Source: Tatumella ptyseos (lineage in GTDB: Bacteria; Pseudomonadota; Gammaproteobacteria; Enterobacterales; Enterobacteriaceae). From it: 64,000 nucleotides of DNA. Below, piece after piece: positions 16,431-26,048 of this stretch (positions within the stretch are counted from its first letter, which is position 1; each line of letters begins with the position of its first letter). The DNA lies in assembly GCF_030552895.1 (NCBI RefSeq), contig NZ_CP130649.1:372001-436000 (forward strand). Reading direction: 5' to 3'. The position numbers were made by a program, and so were the translations under genes. The notes under the pieces are model-generated. The model was not told the DNA's origin. It saw nothing but the letters and a program-made list of their open reading frames with translations, and ran no database searches.

Positions 16431-18590
16431 TTAATTAAGCGGGTAGCCAAAGGTTTTAGCCGCCAACCTTAGCTTACCACTGAGGATGGGGGTGGCGGCG
16501 TCAGTTGCTTGGTAGATAATGTAGTCTTCTTCAGTAATCGACCAATGCTGTTGCGTACTGTCCCATTGTGCAATAACGCGGGGCTCGAGGCTGAGGCTGA
16601 TACGTTGGGTTTCACCGGCTGCCAACGTCACCTTACGAAAGGCAACGAGTCGTGCAGGGTAGCGGCCCGATAAGGGGCGTAGATAGACCTGTATAACGTC
16701 GCTCCCGCTCCTGTCACCGGAGTTGGTTATGGTTAAGCTAGCCGTGATGTCATCAACAGTTTGGCAAAGCTGTAAATCTTCGTAGCGAAATTGTGTATAA
16801 GACAGGCCGTAACCGAAGGGGAACAAAGGTGTATGCTGCTGGCGTTCGAACCAACGATAACCAACGTCTGCTCCCTCGACATCATAATCAACCGGGAAGA
16901 TATCGCCTTTTATCTCAACGCCAGGTAGAGAAGTCGTTGTACTCGGATCGATTTGCGTGGGATGCGGCAGTTGTTGCGCGTGCGCTGGGAAGGTAATAGG
17001 CAGACGTCCAGCAGGATTGACGCGACCAAATAATATGCCGGCAATAGCTTCCGCGCCACCCAAACCTGGATACCAGGCCTCAAGTAAGGCGGGCACTTTA
17101 TCCAGCCAAGGTAAGGCTACCGCCCCGCCGGTTTCCAGCACTACGACTACCTTAGGGTGGACGGCGGAAAGTTGTTCGATCAATTGATTTTGATGATCAT
17201 CAAGCTCTAACCCTTGTGCATCGAGCGCTTCTGAACGCCACTCTTCCGCGAAAATAATGACCGCATCACTTCCTTGGCTGGCCTCGAGTGCATCCTCAAT
17301 TGACTCTCCGGAGATAAAATCGACCTGTTTCGCCAGTGAGTTACGGCGGATGGCAGCGAGTGGCGAGCTGGGGTGATAGACTTTGGGGGTTTGAATCCCC
17401 ATAAAATCTACCCCTTCTAATTGCAAGCTCTGTTGCGGTGTTACCGCTGAGGAGCCACCCCCCGCCAATACACCTTTATCGGCATGAGCACCGACTACCA
17501 CGATACGGGCTAACTCTGGGGGCAAGGGTAAGGTCTGATTTTCATTTTTTAGTAGAACAATACCTTGTTCCGCCTCACGTTGGGCAATCAACTGGTGCCA
17601 ACTGTAGTCAATATTATTACCGCGCTGAGCTGGGTGTTGAATCGCCCCACAGGCAAATAGGCTGCGCAAGATCCGCTGGATCATGTTGTCAATCTGCGTG
17701 GCGGGGATCTCGCCTTGATCGATAGCGTGGCGTAGCGGTTGATCAAACCAAACACATTGATCCAGATTGGCGCCTGATTGCACATCGAGTCCAGCTCGTA
17801 CCGCTTTGGTCGCCGAGTGGGTGGCTCCCCAGTCAGACATCACCCAGCCGGGATATTGCCAATCGCCTTTCAATACCTGCGATAAAAGAAAATGGTTTTC
17901 AGAAGCCCAATCGCCATTCACTAGGTTATAACCAGGCATCACTGCGCCGGGCTTACCGATCTCGATAGCTAATTCAAAGGCAAGTAAATCAGATTCACGT
18001 AATGCCGACTCGCTAATCCGTGAGTCGGCCAGCACTCTGCCGGTTTCCTGGGCATTAACCGCAAAATGTTTCACAGTGGAGACGACGTGCTGGGATTGAA
18101 TACCCCGAACACTAAAACCAGCCATCACGCCTGTGAGAAGGGGGTCTTCGGAAATATATTCGAAGTTACGGCCACCCCGAGGTTCACGAATGAGGTTAGC
18201 GCCTCCGGCGAGTTGCACGTTAAAACCTTTACCAAAGGCCTCACGCCCGAGCATCTCTCCGGTAGCCTGTGCTAACTCAGGATCAAAAGATGCACCCAAG
18301 GCCAAACTGCTGGCCAGCGCAGTCGAATGATCGCCCGGACGCACGCCCCCAAGTGCACTGACCCCTAAACTGGCATCACTTTGTTGTAACGCTGGGATCC
18401 CCAAGCGGGGGATAGCCGGATAATAAGCGGCTGATCCGATAGCCTCCGGCGGAAGTTTATCCTCTTTACTGAGTGGGATAGCCATAGGTCCAGAAAGCCA
18501 AGCAAACTTTTCATCGGTCGTCATCTCAGCGACGACCGCCGCAGCTTGCTCATCGGCAGTTAAGCCAGGTTTTTGCCAGGGGAAAGACAT
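16431..18590 (-). CDS. Glycoside hydrolase family 3 beta-glucosidase
   Basis: Enzyme of 719 residues that releases glucose or related sugars from beta-glycosides, probably cytosolic because no signal peptide is seen. The catalytic nucleophile is Asp253 in GWVMSDWGAT; substrate-binding motifs VKHFAVN (near 173) and PRGGRNFEYISEDP (near 138) precede it. A GH3 C-terminal domain (KNENQTLPLP; VVGAHADKGV) and a fibronectin-III-like tail (PFGYGLSYTQF onward) complete the usual order. The start at 18590 has a taggag ribosome site. Such enzymes commonly act on plant aryl-glucosides, which fits a plant-associated host but is inference. Confidence 0.9.
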   Translation of the reverse strand: MSFPWQKPGLTADEQAAAVVAEMTTDEKFAWLSGPMAIPLSKEDKLPPEAIGSAAYYPAIPRLGIPALQQSDASLGVSALGGVRPGDHSTALASSLALGASFDPELAQATGEMLGREAFGKGFNVQLAGGANLIREPRGGRNFEYISEDPLLTGVMAGFSVRGIQSQHVVSTVKHFAVNAQETGRVLADSRISESALRESDLLAFELAIEIGKPGAVMPGYNLVNGDWASENHFLLSQVLKGDWQYPGWVMSDWGATHSATKAVRAGLDVQSGANLDQCVWFDQPLRHAIDQGEIPATQIDNMIQRILRSLFACGAIQHPAQRGNNIDYSWHQLIAQREAEQGIVLLKNENQTLPLPPELARIVVVGAHADKGVLAGGGSSAVTPQQSLQLEGVDFMGIQTPKVYHPSSPLAAIRRNSLAKQVDFISGESIEDALEASQGSDAVIIFAEEWRSEALDAQGLELDDHQNQLIEQLSAVHPKVVVVLETGGAVALPWLDKVPALLEAWYPGLGGAEAIAGILFGRVNPAGRLPITFPAHAQQLPHPTQIDPSTTTSLPGVEIKGDIFPVDYDVEGADVGYRWFERQQHTPLFPFGYGLSYTQFRYEDLQLCQTVDDITASLTITNSGDRSGSDVIQVYLRPLSGRYPARLVAFRKVTLAAGETQRISLSLEPRVIAQWDSTQQHWSITEEDYIIYQATDAATPILSGKLRLAAKTFGYPLN

Positions 18591-18667
18591 CTCATAAGCT
18601 CCTAAGCGTGAGGGATAATCCTTTTAGCTTAGTCGCCTATAAAATAAGGGAGGAGGGATCTGTGCGC

Positions 18668-19624
18668 TTAGATTTGAAAATCGACACTGAACTCCGCATT
18701 TTCAGTGATACCACTTGCTACCTGCTTCAGCTCATCTTCAGAAAGATTAGGGTTACAGAGCGTCATAAATTGCCACAGATAGTCCCGTTGTAATTGTCCC
18801 TGCTTCACCCCTAGCCAAACGGTATTGCTATTAAACAGGTGGCGAGCCTCTAACGAAACTAATTCAGGATCATCTTTATCAGCGGCAGTCTCCGCAATGA
18901 TACCGATCCCCATGCCTAAACGAACATAGGTTTTGACGACATCGGAATCCTGCGCACTCAGTACGACATTAGGGAGCAGGGAGACAGATTGGAATGCTTC
19001 ATCAATGACTGAACGTCCGGTCATTCCGGCACGGTAAGTCACGAGCGGCCAATTAGCCAACTGCTCTAAACTCAGCTTATCTTCCTGCGCTAAAGGGTGG
19101 TCAGTAGGGACTAAAATACGGTGGTTCCATTTAAACCAAGGAAAGGTGGTTAGTTTTCCACTGTGTGCCAGTCCTTCGGACGCAATACCGATATCGGCCT
19201 CACCGGAAATGACCTGATCGCGGATCTCTTCGGGTGTCGCTTGATTCAAGACCACTTGAATATGAGGGTAGCGGCTACGAAACTGCTTGAGTATCGTGGG
19301 TAAGGAGTAACGGGCTTGAGTATGTGTCGTGGCAATGGTCAGCACTCCCGCCTCTTGGGCGGTGAATAATTGGCCTAGACGCTTAGCTTTCGCTGACTCG
19401 TCCAATATCCGTTGAGCAATCACTAACATCTCTTTACCGGGGCCGGTCAATCCAAGCATACGTTTACCGTGACGAATAAATAATTCAACGCCTAATTCAT
19501 CTTCTAACTCACGAATATGGCGACTGATCCCGGATTGAGAGGTATATAGCGTTTTGGCGACCTCAGTTAAGTTGCACTGGCAGCGGGCAGCTTCACGAAT
19601 AATTTTTAGTTGCTGGAAATTCAT
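18668..19624 (-). CDS. cbl: LysR-type regulator Cbl (CysB-like, sulfur starvation)
   Basis: Transcription factor of 318 residues that activates genes for alternative sulfur sources when sulfate/cysteine is scarce. The N-terminus MNFQQLKIIREAAR is identical to that of E. coli Cbl, followed by the winged helix (LTEVAKTLYTSQSGISRHIRELEDELG). Further shared blocks are GVLTIATTHTQARYSLP and VLSAQDSDVVKTYVRLGMGIG in the effector domain. Cbl and CysB are close paralogues; the C-terminus and Cbl-specific positions favour Cbl. It is divergent from a cluster of flavin monooxygenases and an ABC importer, its probable targets. Confidence 0.85.
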   Translation of the reverse strand: MNFQQLKIIREAARCQCNLTEVAKTLYTSQSGISRHIRELEDELGVELFIRHGKRMLGLTGPGKEMLVIAQRILDESAKAKRLGQLFTAQEAGVLTIATTHTQARYSLPTILKQFRSRYPHIQVVLNQATPEEIRDQVISGEADIGIASEGLAHSGKLTTFPWFKWNHRILVPTDHPLAQEDKLSLEQLANWPLVTYRAGMTGRSVIDEAFQSVSLLPNVVLSAQDSDVVKTYVRLGMGIGIIAETAADKDDPELVSLEARHLFNSNTVWLGVKQGQLQRDYLWQFMTLCNPNLSEDELKQVASGITENAEFSVDFQI

Positions 19625-19880
19625 AAGACAGACTCTATATGCGTCGAATAACTCCCACAGTAGTGAATTGCTGTAAATTAAATAAATAATTAAAATGAAA
19701 ACGATATATCACAAAAGTATAAAGGCGATAATACTCGGGAAATAACCCGCTTTTATGAAGTAAAGGGTGTTAACAAATAAAAATCAGCATAAAACACTAT
19801 TATTATCTAATTAGCCTTTAGCAAATTAATAGCAATGGTTAGCATGGTTTATGATAACAACGCAATAATAGGAAAAGGTA

Positions 19881-20222
19881 ATGATTGATAAGACGACCGC
19901 TGAACATTATCAGTGGGGAGAACAGTGTGACGGATGGTATTTACTGAAACGTGACGATCTATTAATTATCCATGAAAAAATGCCGTCACAAACCGCTGAG
20001 CGACGGCATTACCATCACCATGCTCGGCAGTTTTTTTTCGTCTTATCTGGCGAATTAACCATGGAGGTTGCCGGGATTGTCCATCAAATCAGTGCGCAAC
20101 AAGGGATTGAGATCCCGCCGCACTCGCTGCATCAAGCCAGTAATCAGTCTGAACAGGTGGTCGAGTTTTTAGTTATTTCCCAACCCACGACGCGCGGTGA
20201 TAGAGAAGATTTACCTATATAG
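19881..20222 (+). CDS. Small cupin protein
   Basis: A 113-residue single cupin domain, cytosolic. Metal-binding-type motif 1 is RRHYHHHARQFFFVLSGELT near residue 37; motif 2 is GIEIPPHSLHQASN near residue 75. It is the first gene downstream of the divergent cbl intergenic region, with a good ribosome site (aggaaaagg). Function is unknown; the position suggests it belongs to the sulfur-regulated region, although a 140-bp gap separates it from the monooxygenase gene. Confidence 0.75.
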   Translation: MIDKTTAEHYQWGEQCDGWYLLKRDDLLIIHEKMPSQTAERRHYHHHARQFFFVLSGELTMEVAGIVHQISAQQGIEIPPHSLHQASNQSEQVVEFLVISQPTTRGDREDLPI

Positions 20223-20361
20223 CTTGATAATTATCAGCGACTCAATAATTGAAAAGTATCCTTTAGCAAAAAAGAAGCTTTTCAATTACCAATTAAGTAT
20301 TTCCAACGTTTTCTTTTTTCTCATAAAACTAGGGCATGGTGATTAATTTTAGAGAAGCCCT

Positions 20362-21378
20362 ATGTCTTTTCGTCTGAGTATTCTGGATAAATGCCCGCGC
20401 CAAGCTGATGAAACCAGCCAGCAAGCGTTACACAACAGCGTAGCCCTCGCACGTTTAGCCGAACAAGCAGGTTATTATCGCTACTGGATTGCCGAACATC
20501 ATAATAGCCCTACGCTGGCTAGCCCTTCGCCAGAAATTGTCTTGGCATGGTTAGCAGCCCATACCAAGATATTACGTTTAGGGGCGGGGGGCGTGATGTT
20601 ACAGCACTATAGTCCTTTTAAAGTGGCGGAAAATTTCCACCTGCTAGCCGCTATGGCCCCCGGGCGTATTGATCTTGGGGTTGGCAAAGCGCCGGGCGGC
20701 CTTCCCGCCTCGACTCAGGCATTACAAGGTAAAGTCCCCGGCCAGCATGGAGATTTTGTTCAACAGCTTAAAGCGGTAACGCGTTATCTGACGCAAGCCG
20801 ATGATAGGTTACAGGCCACCCCTTTACCCGCGGTTGCGCCGCCGCGTTTTCTATTAGGTGCGAGCGCGGAGAGTGCGGAACTTGCCAGTAAAGAGGGGTG
20901 GAACTTCGTTTTTGCCGCCCACCTCAATGGCGACGATCAACAGTTAGCGAAGATCACCGCGTTTTGGCAAAAGCAAACCCAGCGACCAACCATTGTTGCG
21001 GTACAGGTGGTCATAGCCGCCAATCATTCGCAGGCCACAGCGTTGGCCGCGACACTCGAAACCTGGCAGCTGGTGTTAGAAAATGGGCAACGGGTGAATC
21101 TAGGCTCCCAGCAGCAAGCCAATAGCTTTGCACTACAGGCGCAGAGTCCTATCGTGAGTCTTGAAAGAAAGTATCCAACGCTCATCATTGGTAGTGGTGA
21201 AGAGGTGTTTGAACAATTGCTTCACCTTCATCATGCTTACCAGATCGACGAGTTTATTATTGACCTCCCAATTACCGATCCGGCTCATCGCCAGCAAGCG
21301 TTAACACGTTTGGCCGCGGCGCGCCAAGCGGCTCATCGAGTTGCTGATCACCTGTTGGTTTCAGGAGTCAGTTCATGA
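20362..21378 (+). CDS. Luciferase-like flavin monooxygenase (LLM class, MsnO8/CmoO-like)
   Basis: FMN-dependent bacterial-luciferase-fold enzyme of 338 residues. It begins with the group pattern FRLSILDKCPR and shows RYWIAEHHNSPTLASPSPEIV, LRLGAGGVMLQHYSPFKVAENFHLL-type sequence, and RIDLGVGKAPGG typical of the MsnO8 subgroup. By family and by neighbours it likely oxidises a sulfur compound; the same set (two such monooxygenases, a GNAT and an amino-acid-type importer) forms the B. subtilis ytm/ytn S-alkyl-cysteine salvage operon (CmoO/CmoJ/SnaA). Substrate is inferred from context only. Its stop overlaps a 40-codon reading frame. Confidence 0.82.
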   Translation: MSFRLSILDKCPRQADETSQQALHNSVALARLAEQAGYYRYWIAEHHNSPTLASPSPEIVLAWLAAHTKILRLGAGGVMLQHYSPFKVAENFHLLAAMAPGRIDLGVGKAPGGLPASTQALQGKVPGQHGDFVQQLKAVTRYLTQADDRLQATPLPAVAPPRFLLGASAESAELASKEGWNFVFAAHLNGDDQQLAKITAFWQKQTQRPTIVAVQVVIAANHSQATALAATLETWQLVLENGQRVNLGSQQQANSFALQAQSPIVSLERKYPTLIIGSGEEVFEQLLHLHHAYQIDEFIIDLPITDPAHRQQALTRLAAARQAAHRVADHLLVSGVSS

Positions 21379-21497
21379 ATAAGTTATTAACCCTTCTCGA
21401 CCACTATTTTTCTCAAGATTACGATGAGGCATGGAGCCATTGGCAAAACACCACGCCCTATCTGTTGACCTGTTGCCTCGGTCTCGACTCGCTTTAG
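21375..21497 (+). CDS. Possible 40-residue protein coupled to the monooxygenase
   Basis: A short frame from ATG 21375, which overlaps the preceding stop in ATGA, to TAG at 21495-21497. It encodes an amphipathic start ([20 protein letters not shown]) and ends with a Cys pair and CLGLDSL. Translational coupling in an operon supports translation, but I recognise no family. It might be a small accessory protein or the remnant of a lost gene between the two monooxygenases. Confidence 0.45.
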   Translation: MNKLLTLLDHYFSQDYDEAWSHWQNTTPYLLTCCLGLDSL

Positions 21498-21549
21498 TCC
21501 CCTTTTTTATAGCTTTTACATCACCGCAATACTGGCGGAGGACCTCTTT

Positions 21550-22887
21550 ATGCCTACAACTCGACAATTACGTTTGGGCACCATGATCCAAGGCGCTTCA
21601 GGGAACATGGCTGCGTGGCGACATCCGGCGGTAACGGCGGATGCCAGTATTAACCTCAATTTTGTCAGGCAAACGGCCCAGCTCGCCGAGGCAGGTAAGT
21701 TTGATTTTATTTTTGTTGCCGATGGACTGTATATCAATGAGAAGTCTATTCCCCATTTTTTAAACCGCTTTGAACCCTTAACGGTTCTCTCGACCTTAGC
21801 AGCATTAACCTCCCACATTGGATTAGTGGGAACCGTCTCGACCTCCTATAGCGATCCTTTTACGGTTGCGCGTCAATTCGCCAGTCTCGATCATCTTAGC
21901 GGTGGACGTGCCGGGTGGAATGTTGTGACCTCGCCGCTAGAGGGGTCAGCACGTAACTACTCCCGTGCTAAGCATCCAGAGCATGCCTTACGCTATCGTA
22001 TTGCGGATGAGTATCTGCAAGTGGTGAAAGGGTTATGGGACTCTTGGGAAGAGGGGGCCTTTGTTCGTAACAAGGAGTCGGGGCAGTTTTTTGACTCCAG
22101 CAAATTACATACCTTGAACCATAGTGGTGAATTTTTTCAGGTCGCCGGCCCCCTGAATATCGAGCGCACCCCACAAGGTCGACCAGTGATTTTCCAAGCC
22201 GGTGCTTCGAGTGATGGTAAGCAGCTTGCCGCCCGTCATGCGGAGGCCATCTTTACGCATCAACATACGCTGCAAGAGGCTCAACACTATTACCGTGACG
22301 TGAAACAGCAACTTCCCCGCTATCACCGTCGGCCCGAAGAGTTACTGATTTTTCAAGGCGTTTCAGTCTTAGTCGGAACCGACGCTGAGGACGTTGAACG
22401 TCAATATCAACAGATGGCGGCATTAGTCTCCATCGACGATGCTTTAAATTACCTCGGTCGATATTTCGAGCATCATGACTTTAGCCAGTATCCGCTTGAT
22501 CAGCCTTTCCCTGAATTGGGAGCGTTAGGGGCGAATAGTTTTCGCAGCACCACTGACGAGATCAAGCGTATCGCTCGTCAACGGCAGTTAACGCTGCGTC
22601 AAGTTGCGCTTGAAACCACAACCCCACGTCCGCTTTTCCATGGCACGGCAGAGCAGGTGGCCGATGGCCTACAGCTCTGGTTTGAGAATGAGGCCGCCGA
22701 CGGTTTTATCATTCAAGGCGCGACGCCAGAGGTGTTAGCAAAGGTTGTTAATGAGGTGGTTCCACTATTGCAGCAACGTGGCATTTATCGTCAGGATTAT
22801 CCGGGACAAAGGTTACGTGATTCGTTAGGGCTACCGACACCCGTGAATTCCTTTACTCAAGTGACCCAGCGACAGGATGTAGCATGA
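21550..22887 (+). CDS. FMN-dependent monooxygenase, NtaA/SnaA/DszA family (CmoJ-like)
   Basis: Flavin monooxygenase of 445 residues. Diagnostic blocks: [18 protein letters not shown] at the start, [30 protein letters not shown], the family hallmark [11 protein letters not shown] (near residue 117), [20 protein letters not shown] and [10 protein letters not shown]. The family oxidises substrates such as nitrilotriacetate, dibenzothiophene sulfone and S-alkyl-N-acetylcysteines with FMNH2. Given the neighbouring GNAT and Cbl, a C-S bond-cleaving salvage role similar to B. subtilis CmoJ is the best guess. A strong ggagg ribosome site precedes the start, and its stop overlaps the next gene. Confidence 0.87.
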   Translation: MPTTRQLRLGTMIQGASGNMAAWRHPAVTADASINLNFVRQTAQLAEAGKFDFIFVADGLYINEKSIPHFLNRFEPLTVLSTLAALTSHIGLVGTVSTSYSDPFTVARQFASLDHLSGGRAGWNVVTSPLEGSARNYSRAKHPEHALRYRIADEYLQVVKGLWDSWEEGAFVRNKESGQFFDSSKLHTLNHSGEFFQVAGPLNIERTPQGRPVIFQAGASSDGKQLAARHAEAIFTHQHTLQEAQHYYRDVKQQLPRYHRRPEELLIFQGVSVLVGTDAEDVERQYQQMAALVSIDDALNYLGRYFEHHDFSQYPLDQPFPELGALGANSFRSTTDEIKRIARQRQLTLRQVALETTTPRPLFHGTAEQVADGLQLWFENEAADGFIIQGATPEVLAKVVNEVVPLLQQRGIYRQDYPGQRLRDSLGLPTPVNSFTQVTQRQDVA

Positions 22888-23807
22888 AAAAGATTATTAC
22901 TCTCGCAGCACTTCTCTTACCCCTCTCTGCCTTGGCCGGGACAGAGGTTAATGGCACTGAAATTAACCTTAAGGCTAACGAACAGCCAATTACCACTGTT
23001 GCGAATCCCGCAGCCATCGCCAAGCTTCCTAAAGGATTGAAGTTGGCCCATCCTGGGGAATTTACCGTGGGAATTTCGGGGGAAGGCGCAGCACCGTTAA
23101 CGGTTTTCGCGGAAGATAACAAAACCTTGATCGGTAGTGAACCGGATATTGCGCGTTTAGTGGCGTCAGCGCTGGGCTTAAAGCTCCGTATCGTCGTGAC
23201 CTCTTGGGAAGATTGGCCGTTAGGTGTCACCAGCGGTAAGTATGATGCAGCAATTAGTAATATTACCGTGACCAAAGCGCGTAAAGAGAAGTTTGATTTT
23301 GCGACCTATCGGAAAGATCTCCTCGGCTTTTATGTGCCAAACCATAGCACGATTAAAAGTATTACCCGCGCAGAAGATATTGCTGGCAAGCGAATCATCG
23401 TCGGATCGGGGACGAATCAAGAAGCGATTTTACTGGAGTGGAACCAAAAAAATATCCAAGCCGGATTACCTTCCGTGACCCCTATCTACATGACCAGCAG
23501 CGCAGCACAGGCTCTGGCTCTCCAGTCCGGGCGCGCTGATGCCTGGTTTGGGCCCAATGTGAATGGTGCTTGGCAAGCCGCAAAAACCGGACGTACGCAT
23601 CTAGTCGGTAATGTTGATGGGGGATGGCCTCAAGCCGCCCATATTGCCGTTACCCTGAAAAAAGGTAACGACTTAGCCCCCGCCGTTACGGCAGCCATAG
23701 ACAGTGCGATTAAAGATGGTAGCTATCAGCGAGTGCTCAATCGTTGGGGAGAGGGCGTCGAAGCGATCCCTACCTCAGAAGTGAATCCAGCAGGCTTGGG
23801 CGATTAG
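22884..23807 (+). CDS. ABC transporter periplasmic binding protein (family 3), first copy
   Basis: Solute-binding protein of 307 residues with a signal peptide ([19 protein letters not shown]). The family-3 fold is visible: [60 protein letters not shown] and [18 protein letters not shown]. It overlaps the upstream monooxygenase stop by 4 bases. A second, related binding protein closes the operon (26049). Ligand is unknown; context suggests an S-substituted cysteine or similar sulfur-containing amino acid. Confidence 0.85.
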   Translation: MKKIITLAALLLPLSALAGTEVNGTEINLKANEQPITTVANPAAIAKLPKGLKLAHPGEFTVGISGEGAAPLTVFAEDNKTLIGSEPDIARLVASALGLKLRIVVTSWEDWPLGVTSGKYDAAISNITVTKARKEKFDFATYRKDLLGFYVPNHSTIKSITRAEDIAGKRIIVGSGTNQEAILLEWNQKNIQAGLPSVTPIYMTSSAAQALALQSGRADAWFGPNVNGAWQAAKTGRTHLVGNVDGGWPQAAHIAVTLKKGNDLAPAVTAAIDSAIKDGSYQRVLNRWGEGVEAIPTSEVNPAGLGD

Positions 23808-23816
23808 GAGGCCAGT

Positions 23817-24329
23817 ATGTTAGCAGAAGGTTTTCGTCAGGTATCACCGGACGACAAACAGTTAGTCCCTATTCTGACTGGCTTGTTTGCGGAATACAGC
23901 GCCCGATATGGTGACTATTTTTCGCGGCATAATGAGGTCGAATTGACCGAGTGGTACCTTCCCCCACAGGGACTATTTCTCCAGCTGGAACAGCAAGGTG
24001 AAATTATCGCTACTGGTGCCTTCAAACCTTATGACGACAAGACCGCTGAGGTGAAACGTATCTGGACCCGTCGCGACTTACGGGGACAGGGGATTGCCGC
24101 AAAAGTTATGCAGCAATTGGAACGTAGTGCTTGGGAGGCCGGTTATCAACGTATCTATCTCAGTACGGGTTTTCGCCAACCCGAGGCCGTAGCACTCTAT
24201 CGTTCCTTAGGCTATCAGCCGCAGTTTGACCTCTCAAGAGACTTTGAAGAGTATAGCCAGCCTCCCTTCGATGGTCGCTTACGCTTTATCAAAGCACTCA
24301 ATTTTAGTGCGACGCAAGACGTCGCTTAA
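23817..24329 (+). CDS. GNAT-family N-acetyltransferase (SnaA-like by context)
   Basis: A 170-residue acetyltransferase with the acetyl-CoA-binding motif RRDLRGQGIAAKVMQQLE (motif A) near residue 88 and the C-terminal YLSTGFRQPEAVALYRSLGY block. It has an aggagg ribosome site and sits between the binding protein and the permease of the importer. In the Bacillus ytm/ytn operon the GNAT (SnaA) acetylates S-alkyl-cysteine so that the monooxygenases can act; the same role is inferred here. Confidence 0.82.
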   Translation: MLAEGFRQVSPDDKQLVPILTGLFAEYSARYGDYFSRHNEVELTEWYLPPQGLFLQLEQQGEIIATGAFKPYDDKTAEVKRIWTRRDLRGQGIAAKVMQQLERSAWEAGYQRIYLSTGFRQPEAVALYRSLGYQPQFDLSRDFEEYSQPPFDGRLRFIKALNFSATQDVA

Positions 24330-24338
24330 GGATGCTTT

Positions 24339-25277
24339 ATGTCTTTACAGCCTTCATTAAAAGTTGTTCCTGCTCGGTATCCGTGGCGAATCGTTGGGGG
24401 AATAGCCGTGCTGTTTATTGCTGCCACCCTCGTACAGTCTATCGCGTTCAATCCCCGCTGGGAGTGGGGGGTATTTAGCGAATGGTTCTTTAACCCGGTG
24501 ATCCTTGAAGGGGTGAAAAATACCTTGCTGCTGATGATCTCAAGCGCACTGCTGAGTATTGTGGTGGGGGGGCTTTTAGCCTCAGCGAGAATGTCAGATT
24601 CTGCGCTAATGGCCGGATTAGCATGGGGTTATATTTGGATTTTCCGCTCGCTACCGCTGCTGGTCGTTCTGATTATTCTGTACAACTTTTCCTATCTCTA
24701 TGACAGGGTCAGCTTAGGAATTCCTTTTACTTCATTGAGTTATGGCCACTTTCAAACCATTGATGTGTTAGGACAGTTCTCTTCGGCGGTGATAGGGTTG
24801 ACCTTAGTCCAAAGTGCTTACACCGCCGAAATCATTCGTGGCGGCTTCAATAGTGTTGACGCTGGGCAATATCAGGCAGCAGCAGCGTTGGGGCTCTCTT
24901 CATGGCGTCGGACGTGGCGTATCATTTTACCGCAGGCACTCCGCGCGATTTTGCCCGCCGGATTCAATGAGATTATTAGCTTAGCGAAAGGGACTTCAAT
25001 GGTGTATGTGCTGGCGATGCCTGAGCTTTTTTACTCGGTACAAATGATTTATAACCGCAACCAAGAGGTCATCCCATTATTGATGGTCGGTGCGGGCTGG
25101 TACTTGGTGATCACCACTGGCCTTTCGCTTTTGCAATATGGGGTTGAACAAGCTGTGACGCGCAGCGAGCGACGAGCGGCTCAACCCGCCGCGGTCAAAC
25201 GTCTGGTCAATCGCTATCTCCCCTTACGCTTCGTTACCCGTCAAAAAACGGAGGCTGCTCATGCTCACACGCGCTAA
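24339..25277 (+). CDS. Amino-acid-type ABC transporter permease
   Basis: Inner-membrane permease of 312 residues of the polar amino acid (HisMQ) class. The typical opening EGVKNTLLLMISSALLSIVVG is followed by IFRSLPLLVVLIILYNF, and the coupling loop is AAAALGLSSWRRTWRIILPQALRAILPAG. Only one permease gene is present, so it probably works as a homodimer. The gene overlaps the ATPase gene by 17 bases. Confidence 0.87.
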   Translation: MSLQPSLKVVPARYPWRIVGGIAVLFIAATLVQSIAFNPRWEWGVFSEWFFNPVILEGVKNTLLLMISSALLSIVVGGLLASARMSDSALMAGLAWGYIWIFRSLPLLVVLIILYNFSYLYDRVSLGIPFTSLSYGHFQTIDVLGQFSSAVIGLTLVQSAYTAEIIRGGFNSVDAGQYQAAAALGLSSWRRTWRIILPQALRAILPAGFNEIISLAKGTSMVYVLAMPELFYSVQMIYNRNQEVIPLLMVGAGWYLVITTGLSLLQYGVEQAVTRSERRAAQPAAVKRLVNRYLPLRFVTRQKTEAAHAHTR

Positions 25278-26040
25278 CGTCCCAGGTAAAATCTCTATCC
25301 AAAATGTCAGTAAGCACTACGGAAGTTTTCATGCCTTAAAGCAGATCAATCTTGATATCCCCGCGGGATCAGTCACGGTGATCATCGGTCCTTCTGGGTC
25401 AGGGAAATCGACGTTACTACGTACCATCAATCATCTTGAGGGTGTCGATCAGGGCGTGATTACTATTGATGATGACTATATCGGTTATCGGCGAAAGGGC
25501 GACAAACTCTACGTTTTAAAAGAGAAAGCCATTTTAAAACAGCGGACACAGGTGGGTTATGTATTCCAAAGTTTTAATCTCTTTCCGCATATGACGGCAT
25601 TAGAAAATGTCGCCGAAGCCCCGATTGCACATAAACGATTATCCCGTAAAGCTGCCAATGAACAGGCTTTAGCCTTACTAGAGCAAGTCGGCTTGGCGCA
25701 TAAAGCGAATGCGTGGTCGCGCCAGCTTTCTGGAGGGCAACAGCAACGTGTGGCGATAGCTCGAGCACTGGCGCTTCGTCCAAAAGTACTGCTCTTTGAT
25801 GAGCCGACCTCGGCGCTTGATCCAGAGCTAGTCGGCGAGGTGTTGACGGTGATTGAACAATTGGCAAGGTCGGGGAAAACGCTGGTTATCGTCACGCATG
25901 AAATCGCCTTTGCACGTAAAATTGCCGATAACATTGTTTTTATGGTGGAGGGAGAGATTATTGAACAGGGACCAGTTGAGCAGGTATTAGATAATCCACA
26001 ACATAGCCGAACGCGAAATTTCTTGGCAAATGTGCTTTAG
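25261..26040 (+). CDS. Amino-acid-type ABC transporter ATPase
   Basis: ATP-binding subunit of 259 residues energising the importer. It has Walker A GPSGSGKST, Q-loop VGYVFQSFNLFPHMTALENV, signature LSGGQQQR, Walker B VLLFDEPTSALDPE and H-loop VTHEIAFA. The N-terminal half includes a slightly extended loop (YRRKGDKLYVLKEKAILKQ). The start is inside the permease gene, indicating coupling. Confidence 0.9.
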   Translation: MLTRANVPGKISIQNVSKHYGSFHALKQINLDIPAGSVTVIIGPSGSGKSTLLRTINHLEGVDQGVITIDDDYIGYRRKGDKLYVLKEKAILKQRTQVGYVFQSFNLFPHMTALENVAEAPIAHKRLSRKAANEQALALLEQVGLAHKANAWSRQLSGGQQQRVAIARALALRPKVLLFDEPTSALDPELVGEVLTVIEQLARSGKTLVIVTHEIAFARKIADNIVFMVEGEIIEQGPVEQVLDNPQHSRTRNFLANVL

Positions 26041-26048
26041 GAGGCTCA

